Source: an uncultured delta proteobacterium
GTDB taxonomy: Bacteria > Myxococcota_A > Polyangia > Polyangiales > Polyangiaceae
Reading direction: 5' to 3'
Assembly (NCBI GenBank): GCA_903892415.1
Contig: CAITIQ010000508.1
Coordinates: 1-64,000 of the forward strand
Length of the DNA stretch: 64,000 nt
The notes below the pieces were generated by a model. The model did not search any database, was not told the DNA's origin, and saw only the letters and a program-made list of their open reading frames with translations. This document shows positions 7,902-15,470 of the stretch, one piece after another (the first letter of the stretch is position 1; the number at the start of each line of letters is the position of its first letter). A program made the position numbers and the translations under genes.

Positions 7902-8880
7902 ATGTTTCCCTTCAACATGCCTGCAGGTGAGTACTGGCTAATCATCTATATAGCGATGGCCGTTGTCGTGTTCTGGAGCGGCAAGCTAGTGATTCGCTGG
8001 GCCGTCAGCCGCGCGCCGCTGATGAGCCAAGGGGTGCAGCCACCCACCGATCCGAGGCGCTTCTATCGAGTGGGGGAGGTGGCTCCGCATCGGCGTTTGA
8101 CTATCGGCTTCTTACCCAGGGGCGATGAACATCTTGCGATTGCGTACCTACGGGCCGGCAAGCGCGGGGTCGCCGAGACTTTGCTCAGCGGCGCGGTTTC
8201 CGGGGGGTGGGTCTATTTTTGGAATGGGAGCTACCAGCGCGCACCCCACGCTCCGCCAATGGAAACCATGCTTGGCAGGTTTGTGGCGACCATCCCCCTC
8301 GGTCCCCAGGCCCCGGCCACGCTTACCGATCTTGCGCGGCGTCAAGCGGTCGTGTTTGAGCCAGAGCTGGGGGGGGGAACTCGATCTGGCCGGACTTCTG
8401 GCGGATGAGCGTGCGCGCCGCATAGCGCGATGGGTGCACTACAGCACGCTGCTTTGTATGATGGGCCTTGGCGTGCTTCGTCTCTGGGAACGTCCACCGC
8501 ACGGCATCCCATGGCTACTGCTCATTGCTATGGGTTGTGCGTTCTTCTATGGCCGCGGGCAGGCACGCGCCGCGCTACCCCCGACGGGCGTGGCGAAGCA
8601 GTATTTGGCTTGGCTGGATGCGGCCACCACCTCGCTGCAACGGGACGTAGGGGCTGGGGCACGTACCACACCGGAGGAGGTCTCGCTCGCGGTGGCTGCT
8701 GGAGGGCTAGGTACCCTGTTCATGCTCCCGGCGTTCAACGCGTTCGCCAGCCCGCTCGATACAGCCTACAGCTCGGCTTCGGCATCGGTTCCCGGGGGTT
8801 GCAGTAGCGGGAGCAGCTGCAGTGGAGGGGGCGGCTGCGGCGGTGGAGGCGGTTGTGGCGGTGGTGGTGGCTGTAGTTGA
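7902..8880 (+). CDS. TIGR04222-type membrane protein with Gly/Cys tail; frame broken at a G9 tract
   Basis: ATG 7902 has a good ribosome binding site (GGAGG about 8 bases upstream). The first frame gives an N-terminal membrane segment (YWLIIYIAMAVVVFWSG) and a soluble region, but it runs out at 8408 because of nine Gs at 8369-8377. Dropping one G joins it (FEPELGG-ELDLAGLL) to the second frame, which ends at TGA 8880 and gives about 325 residues. That part has three more hydrophobic segments and a tail in which five cysteines are spaced exactly six residues apart (C-SSGSS-C-SGGGG-C-GGGGG-C-GGGGG-C-S). As I recall, TIGR04222 proteins with such tails often sit beside DUF692 genes. The break may be a sequencing error, phase variation or a true mutation. 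Confidence 0.7.
8369..8377 (+). repeat. G9 homopolymer tract at the frame break
   Basis: Nine consecutive Gs lie inside the TIGR04222-type gene. Eight Gs would keep the whole gene in frame. Tracts of this kind slip during replication and are also frequent sites of base-calling error. Confidence 0.85.
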
Positions 8881-10103
8881 TCGAACTCGAAGTGCAGGAT
8901 GGCCTTGGCGTCTTCGAGCTCGTGGCGGAGGACCCACTACTCGGCGGCTCGGTTCCGCAACGCGCGGCCCAAGGCTGTGCACCGCTTTTGGAGGGCCACT
9001 CGCTGGGCCTGCAGCTTCGTCTCAAGCAACCCATCGTCGTGCGCAAAAGCCTCACCGGCCTTGGTGTAGACGAGGCCTTTATCGCGAAGTGCCGAGTCAT
9101 GGCGCCAGCGCTGGTCGCGAGAGGTCTGCTCACGGCGGAGGATGCTGCCGGCGCCGCCAAAGGGTTGGTAAGTAAGCGAGGCCGCGCTCGGCTTTTTACT
9201 GGTGTATTCGTGCAGAGTCCGCCAGGTCTGCGGGTGGTTTTGCGCGCCCCTTCGGCGAGGGCCTCGCGGGCACTCTGGGTGCATCCGCAAATGCTCGAGG
9301 CGTGCGAGCCGCTCGGGCGGCCAACGCCAATCTTCCTCGAGTTCGCCTTGCGCAAAGGGCTTAGCGAGGCGCGCGTCGATGGCGTCGTTGCGACCTTGAT
9401 GCTCGCTCCTGGCTCAGCGCCCGAGCTCGCCGAGGCGACGTTGGAGGAACGCTTGGAGCTGCTGCGAGCGCACGCTGCCTTCTACGATCAGGCCTACTTC
9501 GAGGCGAAGCAGCAGGGCAAGGTGACGAAGAAGTACAAACGCCTTCGTGACAAGGGCGACGTCGCCGAGCCTTCGATGCGGTCAAGCATTAGCGTGGCGC
9601 AGTTCGGTCCGCGGCTGATCGAGCGGGAGGGGGAGGAGATCGTGGTGCGCGCACCCTTCGACTTTCGAGCGCGGTACGACGGCTCACTGGTACACGTCGA
9701 GGCCGATGACCGGGCGCGCGCCGAGTTTGCCCGGGAGGTCGAGGCGGAGCTCTCGCCTGCGCTTCGAGCGCTCGGGCACGAGCACCCTGGTGCTCAGCTC
9801 TATTTCTCGAAGTTCTTTACGCCGCACCCCGCGGGCGAACCACATTTCTTCGTCAAACCGCCCGCGCTGCTGCGGACGCTTCCGGGCAATTCGACCTTGG
9901 TGGAAGGGCGCACCTTCGCGTCTTGTCGGACCATGCGAGGGCTCGTTCGAACCGATGTGTTTGGTGCGGTTCCCCTCGTGTTCGAGGTGTTCGCGCCGTT
10001 TGAACAGATCGAGTTCCGCGCCGGCGAGGTACTCGGCTCGCTCTGGCCAATGCCGCGCCCGCTCACGAAGCTGGCTGCCAAGATCAGCTCGCTGGGGCTT
10101 TGA
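8877..10103 (+). CDS. Unknown protein, third gene of the MNIO operon
   Basis: The 408-residue protein starts at TTG 8877, overlapping the TGA of the previous gene (TTGA), so the two are probably translationally coupled. I do not recognise a family. It has no signal peptide or membrane segment and looks soluble and cytoplasmic. Its features are an N-terminal alpha/beta region, a basic helix around 215-232 (KQQGKVTKKYKRLRDKGD), a His-rich stretch near 305-325 (FFTPHPAGEPHFFVKPP) and a C-terminal part with RTFASCRTMRGLVRTDVFG. Its position suggests it acts with the MNIO enzyme or the Gly/Cys protein, as a recognition partner, chaperone or second enzyme. It ends 5 bases before a convergent gene. 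Confidence 0.65.
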   Translation: MIELEVQDGLGVFELVAEDPLLGGSVPQRAAQGCAPLLEGHSLGLQLRLKQPIVVRKSLTGLGVDEAFIAKCRVMAPALVARGLLTAEDAAGAAKGLVSKRGRARLFTGVFVQSPPGLRVVLRAPSARASRALWVHPQMLEACEPLGRPTPIFLEFALRKGLSEARVDGVVATLMLAPGSAPELAEATLEERLELLRAHAAFYDQAYFEAKQQGKVTKKYKRLRDKGDVAEPSMRSSISVAQFGPRLIEREGEEIVVRAPFDFRARYDGSLVHVEADDRARAEFAREVEAELSPALRALGHEHPGAQLYFSKFFTPHPAGEPHFFVKPPALLRTLPGNSTLVEGRTFASCRTMRGLVRTDVFGAVPLVFEVFAPFEQIEFRAGEVLGSLWPMPRPLTKLAAKISSLGL

Positions 10104-10108
10104 CCTGG

Positions 10109-11398
10109 CTAGGGCTTGGCCATCATTGCGGTGAACTTATTCATCAGCACGGGGTCTTGGCTCATACGCATGCCCCAAGCACCGGCCGCTGCACCGTAGG
10201 ACGCCATGTCCATCCCGGCGGCCTGAAGCGCGCCATTCATATCGCCACGTTGCATGCCCTTCATCAGGCGTACGTAGTCGGAGAGGCGCGCTAGCCGCTG
10301 ACCAGGAAAGACCAGCGGGTCCTCATCACCACCAGCGCCCGCGGCGATCTGGGCTGCGGCAGCGTGGCTCGCGGCTGCTGCCGCTGCGAGGTTCGGCGGC
10401 GCAGCCGCTGCGCTTTCACCGACGAGGTCGGGCCACAAGGGCGCAGCCTGGGTGTGGCTCATCGCCATTCCGCTGATGCCCTGCGCGGTCTCGAGGAAGC
10501 GGAGTCCTACGATGTAGCGCCCCGGCCTTACCCGCAGCCCCCAGGCGTGCGGTGCATCGGGCGTCGTCGTCCAGGGCGTCGGCAATGGGCGCGCAACGGT
10601 GTTGCCGATCTGATGCGCGATGATCGCTGCTGGGTCTTGGCCCGGCGCCTGCGCCGTCCAGCCGCGCCCGTCGAGCCGTCCCCACGACAGCACGAGAATG
10701 CCACTCGGTACGTCGATCTCGAACGGCTCGGTGTCGAGATCGCTTCCAGGCAGCCCAGCCGCTACAGCCTGAAGTTCGTTGGCGGGGGTAAACGCGACCA
10801 GCAAGTGCTCGATGAGCCCACCTTGTCCGGTCGTGATGGCTACGAGGTGCGGCGCCGTTTGCGTGGAGTAGACCGCTCCCTCGCCACCGTTCGAACCGGC
10901 GATCTCGAACGACTCGAGTCGGTCGGTAATACTGGTGAGGACCTTAGCTTCGGTGCCGCGATCGCATGAGAGGTACAGGGCTTCCTGGCCCTGAACATAG
11001 AAGGCCTCGCCCCAAGCCGAGCTCGGGTCCACCAGTCCGCGCGCGGGCGAACGGTCATCGTGCGGCTGAGCGCCGTGGAGCCGTGAAAGCACGTGTTGCC
11101 GCATCGTCTGGTAGGCGGCTCGAGCGCTGGCCTCATCGGAGAATCGCCAGCCTGTGTTGGGCCAAGGATCGAGCGGCCAGTCGCCATTCACCCGCCGCGA
11201 GACGATCCACTCGCCCACAGGGGTGCCGCCGCTGAAGCGCGCATGGAGCCGAGCGTCCAAGGCAACGAATACGGTGCCTTGGTGGGCGACATCGAGCGGC
11301 GACGCCGCCCGTTGATCGAAGTTCGCGACGGTACCGATCACGTGCATGCGGTTCTGGTTCACCGGCGAAACGTAGCTGTTCAGCAGGCCGACGGACAA
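10109..11398 (-). CDS. Hypothetical protein with Ala-rich C-terminal segment
   Basis: The 429-residue protein from 11398 has no signal peptide. I do not recognise a family. The first about 320 residues look like a mixed alpha/beta fold with many Trp residues (WPLDPWPNTGWRF, SGILVLSWGRLDGRGWTAQA). An Ala-rich linker follows (about 330-355), then a Met-rich C-terminal helical domain (LSDYVRLMKGMQRGDMNGAL, MNKFTAMMAKP). It is convergent with the MNIO operon, the two ends being 5 bases apart, so it is probably not functionally coupled to it. Confidence 0.55.
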   Translation of the reverse strand: MSVGLLNSYVSPVNQNRMHVIGTVANFDQRAASPLDVAHQGTVFVALDARLHARFSGGTPVGEWIVSRRVNGDWPLDPWPNTGWRFSDEASARAAYQTMRQHVLSRLHGAQPHDDRSPARGLVDPSSAWGEAFYVQGQEALYLSCDRGTEAKVLTSITDRLESFEIAGSNGGEGAVYSTQTAPHLVAITTGQGGLIEHLLVAFTPANELQAVAAGLPGSDLDTEPFEIDVPSGILVLSWGRLDGRGWTAQAPGQDPAAIIAHQIGNTVARPLPTPWTTTPDAPHAWGLRVRPGRYIVGLRFLETAQGISGMAMSHTQAAPLWPDLVGESAAAAPPNLAAAAAASHAAAAQIAAGAGGDEDPLVFPGQRLARLSDYVRLMKGMQRGDMNGALQAAGMDMASYGAAAGAWGMRMSQDPVLMNKFTAMMAKP

Positions 11399-11483
11399 GG
11401 AACGTTAGCGATCGAGTTCAAGCCTGAGTCGATCTTGGCTCACTGCGGCTGAGCCCGGCGTGCTGTGTGCGTTGTGCGCTTAA

Positions 11484-11500
11484 TGTTCAGCGTTTGAACA
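11484..11500. promoter_or_regulatory. Candidate operator palindrome in a divergent promoter region
   Basis: TGTTCA-GCGTT-TGAACA is a perfect 6-bp inverted repeat with a 5-base spacer. It lies in the 173-base gap between two outward-facing genes (11398 minus, 11572 plus), where it could bind a dimeric regulator. By position and symmetry only. Confidence 0.35.
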
Positions 11501-11571
11501 CTAGCGTTTTGTTGCATGCTTTTGCGGTGTATTCGCTTTGAGCGCAGGTCGCTAGTTGCTAGAGCACCGCT

Positions 11572-12750
11572 ATGATCCACGTCCGAGAGTTTGTACTAAT
11601 CAGCTATGCGGTGCTTGGTGGTTGTACCACGCTAACGGTGCTCCCGCGTGAGGATGAAGACGGTCAGGGCGCTAGCGGCGTTGGCGCGGGCGGCGCCGGC
11701 GCAAGCGCTCCCGACAGCGCCTCGAGTTCGACGGGAACAGGCGTGGCGGGGGCAGCGCCCAGCTGCGAAATGACCTGGGATTGGGACGTGCCGATCCCGA
11801 TCGCGGCCGAGGACACCTGGCTTCATATTCTCGCGCTCGGACGGGAGCAGGGGGCGTTTCAGCTGCTCACGATTGACCAGTACAGCGATGAAATCCTCAC
11901 CACCCGTATCGAGGTGGATGGTGCGGAGCCGATCGTATCGGCCTCGGTCGTGCGTGGGACGCTTCAGTACTTTGATCCGTACACGCGCTGGACTGGGCTA
12001 CCCGAGGGTGGCTTCGAGGTCGCGCATTACGATCAATTGTGGCGGCTACCAAGCGGTGAAGGCCCTGCAGTCGTCGAGCAGCTCGAGCCTGAGGGTTACC
12101 CGCGCGTGGCCTGGGACCGCGCGGGCGGGCGCTACGTGGCTCGTAAGTACGACGACTTTGTGGTCGTGGAAACTCCTGAAGGAACGGTGCACGAGCTTGG
12201 TCAGAGCTGCTCGGCTCGGATCGATTCGGCCGTAGGCGATGGCGTGGTGGTTTGGCTGAGTGGGTCCTGCCCATACGGTGACGATGAAGAGGTACGGACC
12301 GTTTATGTTGGCCCGGCCGGAGTGCAGGAGGTGGACTTGACCACGGTCTCCTGGTTTGGCCGCGGCGCCGGAGATCGCGCGCTTGGGGTGGGCTTTTTAG
12401 GCCACATCGTGGAAATCGGCGCGCAAGGCACGCTCGGTGAAGTGTTGGCGGCGAACCCTTGGGATGGCAACCCCGTGCCGGCTCGCAGCGTAGATCTACT
12501 TCCCTGGCTCGCGGGCTTCGCGCTAGTGACCTTGGACGAGTACCCCAGCGATCAACGCGGCATCAAGGTTCGCGCGTTCCCGGGCTATGGAGCGCGCGTC
12601 GATAGCGAGTACCTCGACTCCAAAGTTCTTGCGTGGGATGCAGCGTTCACCACGGCCGTCGATGAAGTCTCGGGTGGGCTCATCGTCGCCTACTACGACG
12701 GCTACGACGCACGGCTGGCGCGGCTCTCTTGTACGGAGGTGGGGCGATGA
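11572..12750 (+). CDS. Lipoprotein of unknown function, first of a paralogous pair
   Basis: The 392-residue protein begins with a lipoprotein signal (MIHVREFVLISYAVLGGCTT, lipobox LGGC). An Ala/Gly/Ser linker of about 35 residues follows, then a domain opening CEMTWDWDVPIP and closing with ARLARLSC. The body is rich in beta-strands with Trp and Asp and may be a propeller, but no repeat could be fixed with confidence. The next gene encodes a clear paralogue with the same opening Cys-x-x-x-W-D and closing ARL-x-C, overlapping by 4 bases (ATGA). The conserved first and last cysteines may form a disulfide that closes the fold (inference). Confidence 0.65.
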   Translation: MIHVREFVLISYAVLGGCTTLTVLPREDEDGQGASGVGAGGAGASAPDSASSSTGTGVAGAAPSCEMTWDWDVPIPIAAEDTWLHILALGREQGAFQLLTIDQYSDEILTTRIEVDGAEPIVSASVVRGTLQYFDPYTRWTGLPEGGFEVAHYDQLWRLPSGEGPAVVEQLEPEGYPRVAWDRAGGRYVARKYDDFVVVETPEGTVHELGQSCSARIDSAVGDGVVVWLSGSCPYGDDEEVRTVYVGPAGVQEVDLTTVSWFGRGAGDRALGVGFLGHIVEIGAQGTLGEVLAANPWDGNPVPARSVDLLPWLAGFALVTLDEYPSDQRGIKVRAFPGYGARVDSEYLDSKVLAWDAAFTTAVDEVSGGLIVAYYDGYDARLARLSCTEVGR

Positions 12751-13952
12751 TCCGCGGTCTACGTATCGGCGTTGTGGCCGTATTCGCGGTGGCGGCGGGC
12801 TGTCGCCATATCACCGTCTATGAAGACCCTAGCGACGGTCCCGCATCGTCCTCGTCGTCGAGCTCTGGCGCGGGCGCGCCAAGCGCATGCAGCGAGCTGG
12901 TGTGGGATCGGGATGAGCCGCTGGCGCTCGACCCGCTCTACGGCGTGCAGAGCAATCGCGCCTTCGTCGAAGGAGCGGATGGGGTTCGACTCGTGTCGCT
13001 GGAGCTGCATCCCGACGGTAGCTCGACGATCGTCTCTACGCAGGTTGCGGACCCGTGGGGCGCGGGCTTCACGATCGCAGCGCCCCGAGACCGCGGTTCG
13101 ATCACCTCGGGCACGCTCAAGGTGGTACCGCGTGTTGATGGCTCCGCCTTGCTCTTCAGCGTCGAAAACGAATTTTACCTGCATGAAAGCGTGACCCACC
13201 GTGTGGTGCTTCCCGCTGGCGATGGATCGGCTTCTGCCGAGCAGACCCTTGAGTCAACCCTCGGCGTGCTTGCGTTTGCGTCAGGCCGTGCCGTGCTCGC
13301 CCGGCTTGAGACGCTCGAGGAGGGGGGCAACGGCTACGCTTGGCAGCAGCGTCTCGTCTTCTCCGACGCAGCGACCGACGAGGTGCTCTTCGAACGCGAC
13401 GGCCAGCTGATTGAACTAGCTCACTGGGAGTCGAGCGTGGGTCGCGGCGCGTATCTCAGCGTGTCCGAGTCGAAGGACTACCCCGCAGAGTATGACGAGA
13501 CCTTACGAAATTGGTTGGTCGTCGATGAGGGACTCCTCGCAGCGGACCTTTCGGAGTTCTACAGCTTCGGCCGGACCGCCAACGGGAGTGTCGGCATTCG
13601 GTCGGACGATGACGGTGAGGAGCAGGTCGTCGCGCTCTCGGATGAGGGCGTACCAGGGGCGGTTGCACTCGAACTGCCGGCCACTGATGGCCATCGTCAA
13701 TGGCAGATCGTGCCGTGGAAAGGTGAGCACGCAATCGTTCGGCGACGTGCACGCGAAGGCGAAGAAGAGGCCGCGCTCGAGGTCTTCGTGCGCGCCGATG
13801 ACGGCTCACAAATTACGAGCCCTCCGCTCGTCGCACGACGTCAATCGGGTGTAGACGTCCTGCTCGGGCCGGATGGTCAGAGCATGCTCGTGGCGTACGG
13901 AACGTGGCCTGCAGACAAGGGCGTAAGGCTCGCGCGGCTGGTTTGTCGTTGA
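12747..13952 (+). CDS. Lipoprotein, second of the paralogous pair
   Basis: ATG 12747 overlaps the TGA of the preceding gene and has a GGAGG ribosome binding site, so it was preferred over an upstream start six codons earlier. The 401-residue product has the signal MIRGLRIGVVAVFAVAAGC (lipobox AAGC), a Ser-rich linker, and a globular part opening CSELVWDRDEPLALDP and ending LARLVC. It is clearly related to the upstream protein, so the pair looks like an old tandem duplication. Function is unknown. Confidence 0.65.
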   Translation: MIRGLRIGVVAVFAVAAGCRHITVYEDPSDGPASSSSSSSGAGAPSACSELVWDRDEPLALDPLYGVQSNRAFVEGADGVRLVSLELHPDGSSTIVSTQVADPWGAGFTIAAPRDRGSITSGTLKVVPRVDGSALLFSVENEFYLHESVTHRVVLPAGDGSASAEQTLESTLGVLAFASGRAVLARLETLEEGGNGYAWQQRLVFSDAATDEVLFERDGQLIELAHWESSVGRGAYLSVSESKDYPAEYDETLRNWLVVDEGLLAADLSEFYSFGRTANGSVGIRSDDDGEEQVVALSDEGVPGAVALELPATDGHRQWQIVPWKGEHAIVRRRAREGEEEAALEVFVRADDGSQITSPPLVARRQSGVDVLLGPDGQSMLVAYGTWPADKGVRLARLVCR

Positions 13953-14004
13953 GGGCACGTCGGATACTTGTGCTCGGCTCGAGCTCCGTGTTGCATCAGG
14001 AGCG

Positions 14005-14736
14005 ATGAGCAAGTCGAACGATGACGCCACGAGTCCTCCGCCAGGCCTTGAGCGCGAGAACGCGGATACCGACCGAATCCTCGCGCGCCGCGCAAGTCTC
14101 GTCGCCGCGGCCCTCGGCGGCCTCGCGCTCCCGTTCGCTGCCGCTTGCGCAGGCCCGCCGCAGCCGTGTCTCAGCATGGCGCGCTTCGATCACGACACGT
14201 TTCCCAACGATCCCCCAAGTGAGTGGCGCGGTTTCTGGATCTCCTCCTCCGTTGCTGCAAGCCAAGGTCTGCCGCGGCTTGGCCTTCGGGCCAAGTTGAC
14301 GCAGCGGGGGTTCTCCGTTTGGCCGCAGAGTGGAGATACGTACGCCTCGGCCAGTGGTCCTCCTGGCGGGCCGCTTTCGTTTCGCGCTGTCGCGTTGCGG
14401 CGCGGAGCCTCTAGCCCGGAGCCTGAGGGCGCGGAGACTTTGCTGCGCGGTGCGCTCGAGGGAGCAACGGGGCTCGAGCCGGTGATCGTCGGGCCGGTCG
14501 AGAGCGTGACGCTCGCGAAGCGAACGCTTTCGGCCCAAGCGGTCCGCGCCGGGACGGCGAACGCCGCGACCGACTATTGTCTCGTGCGGGTCCCCCAGGC
14601 TCCCGGCGCCGAGACCGGGATGCTCTTGGTGTTCGGCGTTCCGGCCAAGCCAAGCGGCGTGCCCGGCTGCGTTTCGGTCCTGGAGCATGAGGCCCTGCGT
14701 GAGCTCGTGGACACCATTGAGTTTGACGGTGGCTGA
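14005..14736 (+). CDS. Exported protein of unknown function
   Basis: The 243-residue protein starts at ATG 14005 behind CAGGAGCG. After about 25 polar residues comes a signal-like segment (RRASLVAAALGGLALPFAAACAG), which resembles a Tat-type or lipoprotein signal with a lipobox-like AAAC. The mature part is compact, with cysteines in QPCLSMARFD, DYCLVRVPQAPG and VPGCVSVLEHE. I recognise no family. It stands alone between lipoprotein genes on the same strand. Confidence 0.55.
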   Translation: MSKSNDDATSPPPGLERENADTDRILARRASLVAAALGGLALPFAAACAGPPQPCLSMARFDHDTFPNDPPSEWRGFWISSSVAASQGLPRLGLRAKLTQRGFSVWPQSGDTYASASGPPGGPLSFRAVALRRGASSPEPEGAETLLRGALEGATGLEPVIVGPVESVTLAKRTLSAQAVRAGTANAATDYCLVRVPQAPGAETGMLLVFGVPAKPSGVPGCVSVLEHEALRELVDTIEFDGG

Positions 14737-14791
14737 ACTCCAAAGGGCCGCTTTCGGCGGAATGACTGGGAAGTGGCGGGCGTAGGTACAC

Positions 14792-15424
14792 ATGCTTCGC
14801 GCCGTCCTTGCAATGACCCTGTTGCTTGGTTGTAGGACCAAGGAGATTGAGGCTACCGACGCTGTCGTCGCAGAGCCTTTTGTTGCAGCCGAGAGCGCCG
14901 TGCTCCCGCTTCCGCAACAATCTGCATCTGCGTCTGCATCCGCTTCGCCCGCTCCGCCGGCAAAAGCGATCACGGACTGTAGCCTCCGCGCCGAGCTCGA
15001 GATCCGGCGCAAGGGTCAATTCAACCTCGCGAAGCTGACTCTGATCAACGAAGGACAAAGGCCGCTCAGGCTCATGTTGCCGGGCGACGGGAGCGTTCAC
15101 GGGCTGCCGCGAACTCCGAAGTTGACCTGGTTCTACAGCCAAAACGGCGTGCCCGTTCGTGAGCGAGGCGGCCCTAGCTGCGCCTATCAAAATGACGCTA
15201 AACCGGCTGATTTCTTCACCCTCGAGCCGAAGGCGAAGCGCGTGATCGAAGACTGGCTCGGCGGGCTCGATCTGGTGCCTGGGCGCTACGATATACAACT
15301 GCGCTACGAGCACAGCCCGCATGAATACGTTCCTGCCAGCGGCAATGCCGAGGTAGAGGCGCTGCTGCAACTCACAGACGAATGCTCGGTGACCTCGAAC
15401 ACGGTGAGCTTCACCATTCGCTGA
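14792..15424 (+). CDS. Lipoprotein with Ser-Ala repeat linker
   Basis: The 210-residue protein has the signal MLRAVLAMTLLLGCRT (lipobox LLGC) and a linker carrying a Ser-Ala dipeptide repeat (QQSASASASASPAPP). Its domain of about 140 residues has the pattern of an immunoglobulin-like beta-sandwich: FNLAKLTLINEGQRPLRLML, then RVIEDWLGGLDLVPGRYDIQ and a C-terminal strand NTVSFTIR. Three cysteines lie in the domain. Function is unknown. Confidence 0.6.
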   Translation: MLRAVLAMTLLLGCRTKEIEATDAVVAEPFVAAESAVLPLPQQSASASASASPAPPAKAITDCSLRAELEIRRKGQFNLAKLTLINEGQRPLRLMLPGDGSVHGLPRTPKLTWFYSQNGVPVRERGGPSCAYQNDAKPADFFTLEPKAKRVIEDWLGGLDLVPGRYDIQLRYEHSPHEYVPASGNAEVEALLQLTDECSVTSNTVSFTIR

Positions 15425-15470
15425 CGATGGGTAGGTTCAGCGGCTGGCCGAGCGAGTATGGTGCTGTTCG

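Noticed and set aside
13996-15370. Overlapping minus-strand open frames opposite two exported-protein genes
   Set aside because: Arg/Ser-rich composition typical of antisense GC-rich DNA; the plus-strand genes have signals and ribosome binding sites.
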